From NCBI GenBank assembly GCA_949076555.1, contig CARUOB010000051.1, positions 1 through 22,555 on the forward strand: a DNA stretch of 22,555 nt. Reading direction: 5' to 3'. This DNA comes from an uncultured Lachnospiraceae bacterium (lineage in GTDB: Bacteria; Bacillota; Clostridia; Lachnospirales; Lachnospiraceae). The notes beneath the pieces were generated by a model. The model had not been told where the DNA came from. It saw only the letters and a list, made by a program, of their open reading frames with translations, and did not search any database. The position numbers and the translations under genes were made by a program. Below are positions 7,934 through 16,144 of this stretch, piece after piece; positions within the stretch are counted from its first letter, which is position 1, and each line of letters starts with the position of its first letter.

Positions 7934-9247
7934 ATGTGTTTTTTTAGAAGGGTTAATATTAAGAAAGCGGGAATGATATGTATTGTCGGGATGGCAGCTT
8001 TGGCTATGACGGCATGTAGAACGGACAATAATTTGATTGTCGTGGAGAATGAGGAAAAGCGGGTTGTGGAACTGTTCAGCCCGATGGAAAAATCGGAAGC
8101 CTATGTGGAAAATACGGCCAGAAGCGCAGCCGATAAGACAGTTATGCTGGCGGAGGAAAGACTGGGTGTGAGTGTAGGTTATGTGACCTATACGGCGGAG
8201 GATTATCAGGATAAGACTTACGATGATGTGACACTGGACAGGGCGCGCAACGATATGGATGATATCTATCTGTTGAATCCGGATACCCTTCGCGTGCTGG
8301 GCGAAGAGGGGAAGCTCAAGGATTTGTCGGGGCTTACCTGTGTCAAAAACCTGAGGGATGTGGTGATCGCTGCCAATATGGTAGACGGAAAGCTGGTCGG
8401 GATTCCGCAGGAGGTGGTGGCTTACGGGCTGTTTATCAACAAAGACATGTTTGACCAGTATGGAATTGCGCTGCCGGAAACGCCGGAGGATTTTTTGGAG
8501 TGCTGCAGAGTCTTTAAAGAAAACGGAATTGAGACGCCGGTAGGAGCGAACAGATGGTGGCTGGAAACTTTCGTTCTGGCGCAGGCCTATGCGGATTTAT
8601 ATAATGGCGGCAATACGGAAGCGGAAGTAGCGGCCTTAAACAGCGGCGAGAGCAAATACAGCGATTACATGCGGCCGGGATTTGAATTTTTGCAGGAGAT
8701 GATTGACAAAGGATACGTGGATGCAAAAAAAGCCCTTGTGAGCGAAGCGATCGAGGGGGAGAGGGCGGATTTTCTGGCCCAGAAGACGCCGATCGTCATG
8801 GCGTACTGGGGAGCGGCGAATACGGACACTGCCTATGGCAACCCGGACTTTGAGATGCTGGTTATCGGCTTTCCGAGCAGCCGCGGGCAGATGCCTGTGA
8901 TACCCATGACAGGGTTTGGCGTGGGTATCAACGCAGAGCACGGTGAGGACGCGCTGGCGGTGTTGGATGTGATGCTGTCTGATGAGGCGTTACAGATTTA
9001 TGCGGACACGAACAGGGTTATTTCACCGTCCAAAAACGTGGAGGTAGAGTGTGTCCCTGCGCTGGACCCTCTGCATGACAAGATTCATGAAAATGTCTAT
9101 GTGCTTGGCTCCAACGCGGGGATGGAAGTGGAACAGTGGGGAAATACATGTCTGATTGTGAGAGAGCTGTTAGGCGGCGCAACAGTGGATGAATGTATGG
9201 CGCAGTTTGACCGGCTGCAGGAGGCGGCGCTTCTGAAAAACAAATAA
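7934..9247 (+). CDS. Extracellular solute-binding lipoprotein (orphan, sensor-linked)
   Basis: A 437-residue protein with a lipoprotein signal peptide: basic start (RRVNIKK), hydrophobic core, and lipobox LAMTAC with Cys28 as the lipid anchor. The mature part has the family-1 sugar-binding fold pattern: KLVGIPQEVVAYGLFINKDM, then YGIALPETPEDFLECCRVFK, and a late MTGFGVGINAEHGEDALAVLD. It would bind a sugar or oligosaccharide outside the membrane. No permease genes adjoin it; it sits between two sensor kinases. I infer that it may present ligand to one of the kinases rather than to a transporter, as in clostridial loci where a binding protein feeds a sensor. The ATG is preceded closely by GGAGG. 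It is probably in the same operon as the hybrid kinase. Confidence 0.85.
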   Translation: MCFFRRVNIKKAGMICIVGMAALAMTACRTDNNLIVVENEEKRVVELFSPMEKSEAYVENTARSAADKTVMLAEERLGVSVGYVTYTAEDYQDKTYDDVTLDRARNDMDDIYLLNPDTLRVLGEEGKLKDLSGLTCVKNLRDVVIAANMVDGKLVGIPQEVVAYGLFINKDMFDQYGIALPETPEDFLECCRVFKENGIETPVGANRWWLETFVLAQAYADLYNGGNTEAEVAALNSGESKYSDYMRPGFEFLQEMIDKGYVDAKKALVSEAIEGERADFLAQKTPIVMAYWGAANTDTAYGNPDFEMLVIGFPSSRGQMPVIPMTGFGVGINAEHGEDALAVLDVMLSDEALQIYADTNRVISPSKNVEVECVPALDPLHDKIHENVYVLGSNAGMEVEQWGNTCLIVRELLGGATVDECMAQFDRLQEAALLKNK

Positions 9248-9303
9248 GGGTGTAATGCCGCCTGCTGTGGGCAAAAGTGTGCGCAGGCAGGAAGGGACAG
9301 CAA

Positions 9304-11121
9304 ATGATTAGAAAAGTTTCTGTGAGAGGGAGTATGCGGAACAAAATACTGCTGATCTGTATTTTGTGTACGCTGGTGGCACTGGTTTTACAGACGATTC
9401 TTCTACTCAACGTCAGTTCCGACATGGTTTATGAGCAGGCGCGGGATATGGCATATAATTCGCTCGATAATATGCAGAACGAACTGGGAAGTTATATCGA
9501 GGGAATTGAAAATAATATGGTAAATATTTATAATGACAAGATGTTTCTCCGGGCTTTGCGGGAGTATGGGACATTGGATGATCTGCGGCAGGATTATTAC
9601 CGTTATGCGAGGGATTATACGGAACAGTATTTTACGGCCAACGACGGTATGATGGCCCTGTACTTTTACAACAGCGCCCACGAGGTAGTCAGCGTGTATC
9701 GGAAGGCATCTACGCCGAAGCGCAATTATGCCGCCGATATTTACGAGGAGGCGGAGATTTACAATGCGGACCGGGTGAGGGCTTATGCGGAGTCCGATGA
9801 AAACAGGATGCTGATCTCCAGCTACCATAATCCGTCCACGGAAGGGGATATGGTCAGATTTGTGCTGAAAATTTACGGGATTTCCAGTACCAAAAGCATG
9901 ATCGGTTACATTGTCTGTGATGCGGATGTGAAGATGATGCAGAAGATCATGCAGAAATACCAGATGGGCGAAAACACCTTTGTCTGGCTGCAGCCGGCGG
10001 GGGACCGGGCCTTTGCGGAGATGGGGGAGACGGGGCAGGAATACACCGGCTTTTACGAACAGACCGTGGAGGATATCCGGACGGACGGAAAATCGGCGGT
10101 AGATATGGCGGATTCGGAGAAGGTATTTTTCCATCTGCCGTTAAAAAAATATGATCTGGATGTCTATGCGGTTTTGCCGCAGTCTGTTTTAAAAGCGAGT
10201 CAGAAAATGCTTTCCAGAACACTGTTCATGAGCGTGACAGCGCTGAGTATTCTCATGATTATTCTGTATACTTATATTACAAAGAGCTTGACAAAGCCGC
10301 TTGCGAAGCTGATGGATACGATTGGCAGGATACGGGGCGGGGAGACGAACCTGCGTGTCACTTATCAGGTGCAGGATGAGATCGGGAAGCTGGGTGAGCA
10401 ATTCAATTATATGCTGGATTCCATAGAGAACCTGATAGGGCAGCGGTATCAGGATCAACTTCTGCTAAACCGAGCGCAGTACCAAGCCCTGCAGGCGCAG
10501 ATCAATCCGCATTTTCTCTACAATACGCTGGATACCATGAGCAGCATTGCCAGCATTCAAAACTGTGATCTGGTCAGTGACCTGTGTCAGTCGCTCAGCA
10601 ATATTTTCCGCTACAGCCTTGATATGAAGTATCCTTACGCTACGGTGTCAAGAGAGATTGCCCATTTGAAAAATTATATTTTTGTTATGAATGTGCGTAT
10701 GCGTCAGGAGATAAGCTATCATTTCGATATAGACGAGGACGCGCTGCTTTATTCGATGCCGAAGATCTCCATACAGCCGCTTGTGGAAAATGCCATTAAT
10801 CACGGCTTAAAGAATAAACGCGGTGAAAAAAACATTATGATTAAGATATGGCAGGCGGAGGGAACCTTGTATGTCATGGTCCGCGATGACGGGGTGGGTA
10901 TGGATGCGGAAAAGATCAATCGGTTTCTTCGGGAAAATGACAGAGGGCTGATTGAGGAAGGCAATTCCATCGGCCTGTCAAATATAAATGCCAGATTGAA
11001 GATGATTTACGGCGAAGAGTACGGTCTTAGGATTGAGAGCGAATTGGGTCAGGGATCGACTGTTTACCTGACGATAGCGGCACTGAAAGAGGATGAACTG
11101 TATGGAAGGGAAAAAGTATAA
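9304..11121 (+). CDS. YesM-type sensor histidine kinase
   Basis: A 605-residue protein. A membrane helix near the N-terminus (ILLICILCTLVALVLQTILL) is followed by a roughly 250-residue extracellular sensor. A second helix (LFMSVTALSILMIILYTYIT) leads into a HAMP linker (LTKPLAKLMDTIGRIRGGE). The His_kinase domain carries YQALQAQINPHFLYNTLDTM, with the phospho-His at about 403, and the ATPase domain has QPLVENAINHGLKNK, DDGVGMD and IGLSNINARL. This is the LytS/YesM class, which pairs with AraC-type regulators in sugar loci. ATG 9304 follows GGAAGGGA; a GTG at 9277 has no clear ribosome site. The stop overlaps the response regulator start, so the two are translated together. Confidence 0.92.
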   Translation: MIRKVSVRGSMRNKILLICILCTLVALVLQTILLLNVSSDMVYEQARDMAYNSLDNMQNELGSYIEGIENNMVNIYNDKMFLRALREYGTLDDLRQDYYRYARDYTEQYFTANDGMMALYFYNSAHEVVSVYRKASTPKRNYAADIYEEAEIYNADRVRAYAESDENRMLISSYHNPSTEGDMVRFVLKIYGISSTKSMIGYIVCDADVKMMQKIMQKYQMGENTFVWLQPAGDRAFAEMGETGQEYTGFYEQTVEDIRTDGKSAVDMADSEKVFFHLPLKKYDLDVYAVLPQSVLKASQKMLSRTLFMSVTALSILMIILYTYITKSLTKPLAKLMDTIGRIRGGETNLRVTYQVQDEIGKLGEQFNYMLDSIENLIGQRYQDQLLLNRAQYQALQAQINPHFLYNTLDTMSSIASIQNCDLVSDLCQSLSNIFRYSLDMKYPYATVSREIAHLKNYIFVMNVRMRQEISYHFDIDEDALLYSMPKISIQPLVENAINHGLKNKRGEKNIMIKIWQAEGTLYVMVRDDGVGMDAEKINRFLRENDRGLIEEGNSIGLSNINARLKMIYGEEYGLRIESELGQGSTVYLTIAALKEDELYGREKV

Positions 11122-12703
11122 GTTACTGATTGCGGATGATGAGTATTGGACAAGAGAAAAGATCAGAAGCATGATTGCCTGGGAGGAGTACCGGATTGAC
11201 TTCATGCCGCCTGCACAGGACGGGGAAGAGGTGCTGCAAATACTGGAAGCGGACAGGGTGGACATTCTGATAACGGATATTAATATGCCCTTTTTAAACG
11301 GGGTGGAACTGGTGAAAAAAGTGAAGGAGCAGTATCCGGAGATTGTCATTTTGGTACTCAGCGGTTATGACGATTTTGATTATGTTAAGGAAACATTGAT
11401 GGCGGGGGCGATCAATTATCTGCTGAAACCGGTGACGAAAATTGATTTGATCCGGGCGGTCTCCAAAGCGCTTGAGCTGATCAGTGAGAAGGAGGAAAAT
11501 GAGAAGCAGACTTTGAAAGCGGCTTCGCTCTTACAGGACCGGGAACTGAGCCTTTTGATTGAGAAAGAAAGGGTACGGCTTTCCATGACCCCGGTCAGCG
11601 GAACGGCGCTTGATTCTGCCGGATGCAGCATTATGCTGATAAAGATTCATGATTTGCAGACATTGATGGGGCGTTATCAGTATGATATGAATTATTTATC
11701 CTATTCTGTGAAAAAGAAGCTGCGGGAGTTTGACCAGAAACAAAATCTGGTCATTTTTAACTATATCAACAGGAGCAATGAGTTTCTGGTTGTCAGTGAA
11801 CTGGACGTGGCCGAGCAGCAGATTTTGGCGCTTAAGATTATGAAACGGCTGAAGGGGGAAACCGACAGTCCGATTACCATTGCGGTCAGTGAACAGGCGT
11901 ATTCGATGGACAGCCTGCATGACGCCTATGTGCAGAGCATTTCTGTCCTGATGACCAGACCTTACAGCAGGGAAAGCGTGATCCTTTTTTACAATAAGGA
12001 AAAAATCAGTATGAATCATCAGGTGGTGGACTGCTTTACCCAGGAGATGGAACATCGGCTGAAAACAGCACTAAAAACAGGGAGTGAACGGGCTTTAAGG
12101 GAATTTCTGCTGGAGGAGATGGGCCTGGGATCTTGTGAAAAACGCAACTTTATGGAGACAAAGCAGATGGTAAACCGGATATCCGCCATTTTTCTTGACT
12201 ATCTCACAGCACAGGAGGCCTCGGAGGAGAGCGTGCGGGAATTGGGACGTCTGGAGCAGATGGCGGACAAGGTGGTGGAAAGTCTTGATGTGAATCAGCT
12301 ATTGTCACTCTTGGCGGAAATGCAGAATGTGGTGCTGGGAGAGAAAAAGAGTGAGGTTTCCGGGAATATCAGGGATTATGTGAAAGAGGCGGTAGCCTAC
12401 ATCAACGAGAATTATTTTGAGGAGTTGACGCTTGCCGGGCTTTCGGATAAATACGCGGTGGAAAGTTCCTATTTTTCCAGACTTTTTAAACAGGAGACGG
12501 GGGAAAACCTGATGCTCTATATTGCGGGAAAGCGGATGGAGAAGGCGAAGGAACTGATGCAAAGGGAGGACATCAATATCGCGGAGGTAGCTTTTATGGT
12601 GGGCTATGATGATTATACTTATTTCAGCAAGGTTTTTAAAAAGCATACGGGAGCCAGCCCCAGAGAATACCGAAACCGTCTTTTTCAAAATTTTACAAGT
12701 TAG
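11102..12703 (+). CDS. Response regulator, receiver plus AraC-type DNA-binding domain
   Basis: A 533-residue protein. The receiver is at about 1-125: LLIADDEYWTREKIRSMI holds the acidic pair, DILITDINMPFLNG the acceptor Asp (about 59), VLSGYDDFDYVKETL the Ser/Tyr switch region and NYLLKPVTK the Lys. A long middle region follows, and an AraC HTH pair at about 425-530 (LTLAGLSDKYAVESSYFSRL, then INIAEVAFMVGYDDYTYFSK and the closing TGASPREYR). It is the partner of the upstream YesM-type kinase, whose gene it overlaps by 20 bases. ATG 11102 is chosen because GAGG lies nine bases before it; an ATG at 11093 lies directly against that GAGG. The likely target is the importer promoter just downstream. 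Confidence 0.92.
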   Translation: MEGKKYKLLIADDEYWTREKIRSMIAWEEYRIDFMPPAQDGEEVLQILEADRVDILITDINMPFLNGVELVKKVKEQYPEIVILVLSGYDDFDYVKETLMAGAINYLLKPVTKIDLIRAVSKALELISEKEENEKQTLKAASLLQDRELSLLIEKERVRLSMTPVSGTALDSAGCSIMLIKIHDLQTLMGRYQYDMNYLSYSVKKKLREFDQKQNLVIFNYINRSNEFLVVSELDVAEQQILALKIMKRLKGETDSPITIAVSEQAYSMDSLHDAYVQSISVLMTRPYSRESVILFYNKEKISMNHQVVDCFTQEMEHRLKTALKTGSERALREFLLEEMGLGSCEKRNFMETKQMVNRISAIFLDYLTAQEASEESVRELGRLEQMADKVVESLDVNQLLSLLAEMQNVVLGEKKSEVSGNIRDYVKEAVAYINENYFEELTLAGLSDKYAVESSYFSRLFKQETGENLMLYIAGKRMEKAKELMQREDINIAEVAFMVGYDDYTYFSKVFKKHTGASPREYRNRLFQNFTS

Positions 12704-12733
12704 TTTTTCAAAAATAGCATAGTTGTATCCTAA

Positions 12734-12780
12734 CGTAAGATTATATAGTTATAATAACAATAAAACAAATCAATCTTACG
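12734..12780 (+). promoter_or_regulatory. Control region of the sugar importer operon
   Basis: A good -10 (TATAAT, 12750-12755) has no good -35 at the normal distance, as expected for a promoter needing an activator. The sequences CGTAAGATT (12734-12742) and AATCTTACG (12772-12780) form a perfect 9-base inverted repeat with a 29-base gap that brackets the -10. They may be sites for the AraC-type regulator; alternatively the second copy forms part of the mRNA leader next to GGAGG. Confidence 0.5.
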
Positions 12781-12793
12781 GAGGGAGAAAATT

Positions 12794-14146
12794 ATGAAAA
12801 AGAAATTGTTAAGTGCGATTTTATGTTCGGCAATGGCAGCAGGTATGCTGACCGGATGCGGCGGCGGGGCAGATGACGGCGGGGCGGCGCAGACGCCTGC
12901 GGCAGAACCGGCAGCGGAGGAAGAAGCGCCCGCAGAGGATGCGGCAGCGGAGGAGGCGCCTGCGGCCGCTGAAGGGGAGGAAGTTACCCTGACGGTGCTG
13001 GCGGGACAGTCCACCACGGATGCCGGAATCGAGGACATGATCGATGCGGCGCTGGCTGAAAAATATCCCAATATTACATTGGAGTGGGAGTGCACAGGCT
13101 GGGACGGCGAGTTTCATCCGAAGATGCAGCAGTATATGCAGTCCGGCCTTCCCGATATCATCATAGGCAAGGCACAGGATGTAAACACATATGCATCTCA
13201 GGGGCTTCTGGGCGAGATCGATGCGACTTACCTTGACAGGGGACTGGATGCGGCGAGAGAAAATGTGACATTTGACGGCAAGACATACGGACTTGTATAC
13301 AATGCACTGTATCAGGGCGTGTATTACAATAAAGCGATGTTCGCGGAGAACGGCTGGTCTGTTCCCACCACGCAGGAAGAGCTGCAGGCGATTGTAGACG
13401 ACTGCAACGCGAAAGGGATTGTTCCTTTTGCCAGCCATATGGTAGATACATGGTCCATCGGCAACGTGACCATGCAGTTTATGATGAACGATGTGTTCAA
13501 CAACACGCCTGACTGGGGCGACAAGTTCAGAGCGGGGGAAGTGACCTTTGCGGATGACAAGGCGGCGCAGACGGCGTATTCCTACAATAAATTGATCTTT
13601 GACAACACCTATCCCGAGACTTTCTCCACAGAGCAGACGGACTGCGACGCGAGAATGGTGCTGGGAGAGGCGGCTATGAAGGTGTCCGGTTCCTGGTCCA
13701 TCCAGAACTTCCTTGACATCGACGAAAACTTTGACTTCGGTATTTTCCCGTTCCCGAACCAGACGGGTGATTCCAAGCTGATTTTCGAGCCGAATATTGC
13801 GATTATGACGAGTGCGGAGACAGCGCATCAGGATGCGGTAAACTGTGTATTGGATGTGCTTTCCGGCGACAAGGAATTGGCAGTGGAGATTTTGGACTTT
13901 ACCAAGACGGCTTCCATGTTAAAGGATGTGGTGCCTACGTTCCCGAATCCCAGCCAGGCGGATATCGATGAATATGCGTCAAAGGGAATGATTGTGGACG
14001 TAACGCTCGGCAATAACCAGCTTGTATGGGGCGGCTTCCAGGAGGAGAATGCAGCGGACATCGCGGCTTACTTACAGGGCGATATCAGTTTTGAGGAGTG
14101 TCTGGCAGCTTCCGATGCCAGAGTCGGTTCCAGCAGCGCGCAGTAA
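12794..14146 (+). CDS. Sugar ABC transporter substrate-binding lipoprotein
   Basis: A 450-residue protein with a clear lipoprotein signal (MKKKLLSAILCSAMAAG then MLTGC, Cys22). A low-complexity Ala/Glu/Pro linker of about 40 residues (AAEPAAEEEAPAEDAAAEE) tethers the binding domain away from the membrane. The mature part is a family-1 solute-binding protein: LPDIIIGKAQDVNTYASQGL, DGKTYGLVYNALYQGVYYN and MKVSGSWSIQNF. It is the receptor of the CUT1 importer whose two permeases follow, and the GH36 enzyme downstream suggests an alpha-galactoside ligand such as raffinose or melibiose; that ligand is inferred. GGAGG lies shortly before the ATG. A hairpin after the stop probably keeps its transcript more abundant than the permease part. 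Confidence 0.92.
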   Translation: MKKKLLSAILCSAMAAGMLTGCGGGADDGGAAQTPAAEPAAEEEAPAEDAAAEEAPAAAEGEEVTLTVLAGQSTTDAGIEDMIDAALAEKYPNITLEWECTGWDGEFHPKMQQYMQSGLPDIIIGKAQDVNTYASQGLLGEIDATYLDRGLDAARENVTFDGKTYGLVYNALYQGVYYNKAMFAENGWSVPTTQEELQAIVDDCNAKGIVPFASHMVDTWSIGNVTMQFMMNDVFNNTPDWGDKFRAGEVTFADDKAAQTAYSYNKLIFDNTYPETFSTEQTDCDARMVLGEAAMKVSGSWSIQNFLDIDENFDFGIFPFPNQTGDSKLIFEPNIAIMTSAETAHQDAVNCVLDVLSGDKELAVEILDFTKTASMLKDVVPTFPNPSQADIDEYASKGMIVDVTLGNNQLVWGGFQEENAADIAAYLQGDISFEECLAASDARVGSSSAQ

Positions 14147-14159
14147 CAGAGTGTGTCTA

Positions 14160-14194
14160 AGCGGGGAGGAGAGTATTCTTCTCCCCGCTTTATC
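14160..14194 (+). terminator. Hairpin between binding-protein and permease genes
   Basis: AGCGGGGAGGAGA (14160-14172) and TCTTCTCCCCGCT (14177-14189) pair over 13 bases with one G-U and a four-base GTAT loop, followed by TTTATC. The U-tract is short, so it is likely a leaky terminator or a 3'-end stabiliser that raises the level of binding protein over permease. The permeases have no other evident promoter. Confidence 0.7.
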
Positions 14195-14217
14195 AATCGG
14201 GAATGGAGATTTGAGAT

Positions 14218-15102
14218 ATGAATAAAAAGAAAACGATGCAGGATAAAATGAACTTTCAATATTTTCTCCTGATAATACCCGGCATGGTGATCTTCACCAT
14301 AGGTGTGATCCTGCCGCTCCTGCTGGCCTTTCGGTATTCCATAACGAGCTGGGACGGCATGAGCGTGGAGAAAGAGTTTGTAGGAATTTCCAATTACATC
14401 AATCTCTGGAAGGATGCCAATTTCAGGCAGGCATGGTGGTTTACCATTAAGTTCACTATCGCCAATACCATTGTGCAGAACGTGTTTGCGCTGTTGTTTG
14501 CGGTGGCTCTCGACAGCGGGATCAAGGCGCAGAAAATATATCGGACGATCCTGTTTATCCCCTGTCTGGTCAGCGCGGTCATCGTCGGTTTCGTGTGGTT
14601 AAAACTGTATTCCAACGTGCTGCCGGAATTAAACGAGATTTTCGGGACGAACATAAACTTTTTACTTTTCGGTGACGGCAAGACGGTTTTGTCGGGTCTG
14701 GTCATTGCCAACAACTGGCAGTGGATCGGTTATTGGATGCTGATTTATCTGGCGGGGCTGCAGTCTGTGCCCTCAGATCTGTATGAGGCGGCCAAGGTTG
14801 ACGGAGCCAATGCGGTACAGCGGTTTTTCAGCGTGACAATTCCGATGCTTGCCCCTGCAATTACGATTTGTGTGGTGGGTATTACAACAGGTTCCCTCAA
14901 AGTGTATGACCTGCTTGTGTCTTCCACAGGCGGCGGGCCGGGCAGAGCTTCGACTTCCGTGATACAGATGATTTACTCGACGGCGATCAGCGGCAGACAG
15001 TACGGCTATGGTTCGGCTATGTCGGTGACGCTGGTATTCATTTTGCTGCTGGTGGCGATGGTACAGGTGAAGGGCTTGAAGAGTAAGGAGGTGCAGTCAT
15101 AA
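14218..15102 (+). CDS. CUT1 sugar ABC transporter permease (MalF/UgpA type)
   Basis: A 294-residue inner-membrane protein with about six helices, starting after a short basic tail (MNKKKTMQDKMNFQ). The first helix is FLLIIPGMVIFTIGVILPLL, and the RYSITSWDGM segment after it is typical of this class. The EAA loop, YEAAKVDGANAVQRFFSVTI followed by PML, is the contact point for the ATPase. It pairs with the next permease to form the channel for the sugar delivered by the upstream binding protein. GGAG lies nine bases before the ATG. The stop TAA shares one base with the next start (TAATG), so the two subunits are coupled. No ATPase gene is in the locus; a shared MsmK-like ATPase elsewhere is expected. 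Confidence 0.93.
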   Translation: MNKKKTMQDKMNFQYFLLIIPGMVIFTIGVILPLLLAFRYSITSWDGMSVEKEFVGISNYINLWKDANFRQAWWFTIKFTIANTIVQNVFALLFAVALDSGIKAQKIYRTILFIPCLVSAVIVGFVWLKLYSNVLPELNEIFGTNINFLLFGDGKTVLSGLVIANNWQWIGYWMLIYLAGLQSVPSDLYEAAKVDGANAVQRFFSVTIPMLAPAITICVVGITTGSLKVYDLLVSSTGGGPGRASTSVIQMIYSTAISGRQYGYGSAMSVTLVFILLLVAMVQVKGLKSKEVQS

Positions 15103-15974
15103 TGGCAATTTTAAAGCGCGCCAAAGCGGGGGAGGAAATGAACCGGAAACCATATACCAAAAGCACTCTTGTCGTGCAGATTGTGATGACGGCAGTGGCG
15201 CTTCTGTTCCTGTTTCCTCTGTTCGTTATTTTGAATTACTCTTTTAAGACAAAAAAGGAACTGTATCTGACAAGTCCTCTCAAACTGCCGGATGCCCTGC
15301 AGTGGTCCAACTACGAAGCGGCGTTAAAGAAACTGAACTTGACGACCACCTTTACAAACACGTTTATTTACACGGCTGTCAGTGTACTGATTCTGGCGCT
15401 TTTGTGCGGCGTCACGGCATGGGCCATTTCCAGAGGGAAGGGCAAATTTTTTCAATTTACATTTATCTATTTTGTGATTGGTATTCTCATTCCTTTTCAG
15501 GCGTTGTTTTTGCCGATTTATACGATTGGTTACAAAATGCACCTGACAAACACCAGATATGGTATTATATTTATGTACATTGCGACAGGCATTTCCTTCG
15601 GCGTGTTTTTGATGAACAGTTTTATGTCCACCGTTCCATTGGAGCTGGAGGAGGCGGCCAGAATCGACGGCTGTTCCGTGGTGAAAACTTATTTTATCAT
15701 TGTGTTTCCGCTGCTCAAACCGGCATTTGCTACGCTCATCATTATGCAGGCATTCCAGATTTGGAACGATTATCTGTTAGCGAGCCTGTATGTGAGCAAA
15801 AAGGGGTTGAAGACGCTGACGGTGGCGATACAGTCCTTGTTTTCGGCGCAGGCAAGCGATTACACAACCGCGATGGCAGCCATTGTCGTGTCGGTGCTGC
15901 CCATATCCATTTTGTTCTTAAGTTTGCAGAAGTATTTCATCAAGGGTATGACTGTGGGGGCGGTGAAAGGTTAG
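15102..15974 (+). CDS. CUT1 sugar ABC transporter permease (MalG/UgpE type)
   Basis: A 290-residue protein with about six membrane helices. It starts with a basic tail (LKRAKAGEEMNRKPYTKST), then IVMTAVALLFLFPLFVILNY. The EAA motif LEEAARIDGCSVVKTYFIIV and the following FPLLKPAF match the MalG side. The helix ending QIWNDYLLASLYV and a C-terminal GMTVGAVKG complete the family signature. It forms the second half of the channel. The ATG at 15102 overlaps the previous stop and has GGAGG ten bases before it; an internal ATG at 15138 next to GGGGGAGG is possible. Its TAG stop lies inside the first copy of the 22-base repeat that flanks a hairpin module. Confidence 0.93.
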   Translation: MAILKRAKAGEEMNRKPYTKSTLVVQIVMTAVALLFLFPLFVILNYSFKTKKELYLTSPLKLPDALQWSNYEAALKKLNLTTTFTNTFIYTAVSVLILALLCGVTAWAISRGKGKFFQFTFIYFVIGILIPFQALFLPIYTIGYKMHLTNTRYGIIFMYIATGISFGVFLMNSFMSTVPLELEEAARIDGCSVVKTYFIIVFPLLKPAFATLIIMQAFQIWNDYLLASLYVSKKGLKTLTVAIQSLFSAQASDYTTAMAAIVVSVLPISILFLSLQKYFIKGMTVGAVKG

Positions 15975-16127
15975 CGTGAGAAGTACTTCTAGAACTCAGC
16001 AGCAGAGGCTGCTTCGTTAAGAAGTACTAAGTCTCACGCAGGAGAATGCCTGAAAAACGGGCATTCTCTGCACGGATTTGAGTCGCTGTGAAGCAGCGAC
16101 ATGGCGGTTAGCGTGAGAAGAACTTTT
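15969..16127 (+). repeat. Three-hairpin module flanked by 22-base direct repeats
   Basis: A 22-base sequence starting GGTTAGCGTGAGAAG occurs at 15969-15990 and again at 16106-16127 with two mismatches, a period of 137 bases. Between them lie three inverted repeats. The first (15974-16039) is long: GCGTGAGA with TCTCACGC, AGTACTTCT with AGAAGTACT, AAC with GTT, and AGCAGC with GCTGCT. The second (16042-16068) pairs GAGAATGCC with GGCATTCTC. The third (16082-16100) pairs GTCGCTG with CAGCGAC. It could be a REP/MITE-like insert or an RNA structure tuning expression of the downstream enzyme gene; the sequence cannot decide. Confidence 0.65.
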
Positions 16128-16144
16128 ATGGAGGTTTGATAAGG

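Noticed and set aside
12730..13095. Ala/Ser-rich minus-strand frame opposite the binding-protein linker
   Set aside because: The composition is just the reverse reading of the Ala/Glu/Pro linker; no start signal.
15302..15979. 225-codon plus-strand frame inside the MalG-type permease
   Set aside because: It is an alternative frame of the clear permease gene, without its own start signal or family motif.
15974..16100. CRISPR-like array
   Set aside because: Only two repeat copies with a 115-base gap filled by hairpins; no spacers of regular length and no cas genes.
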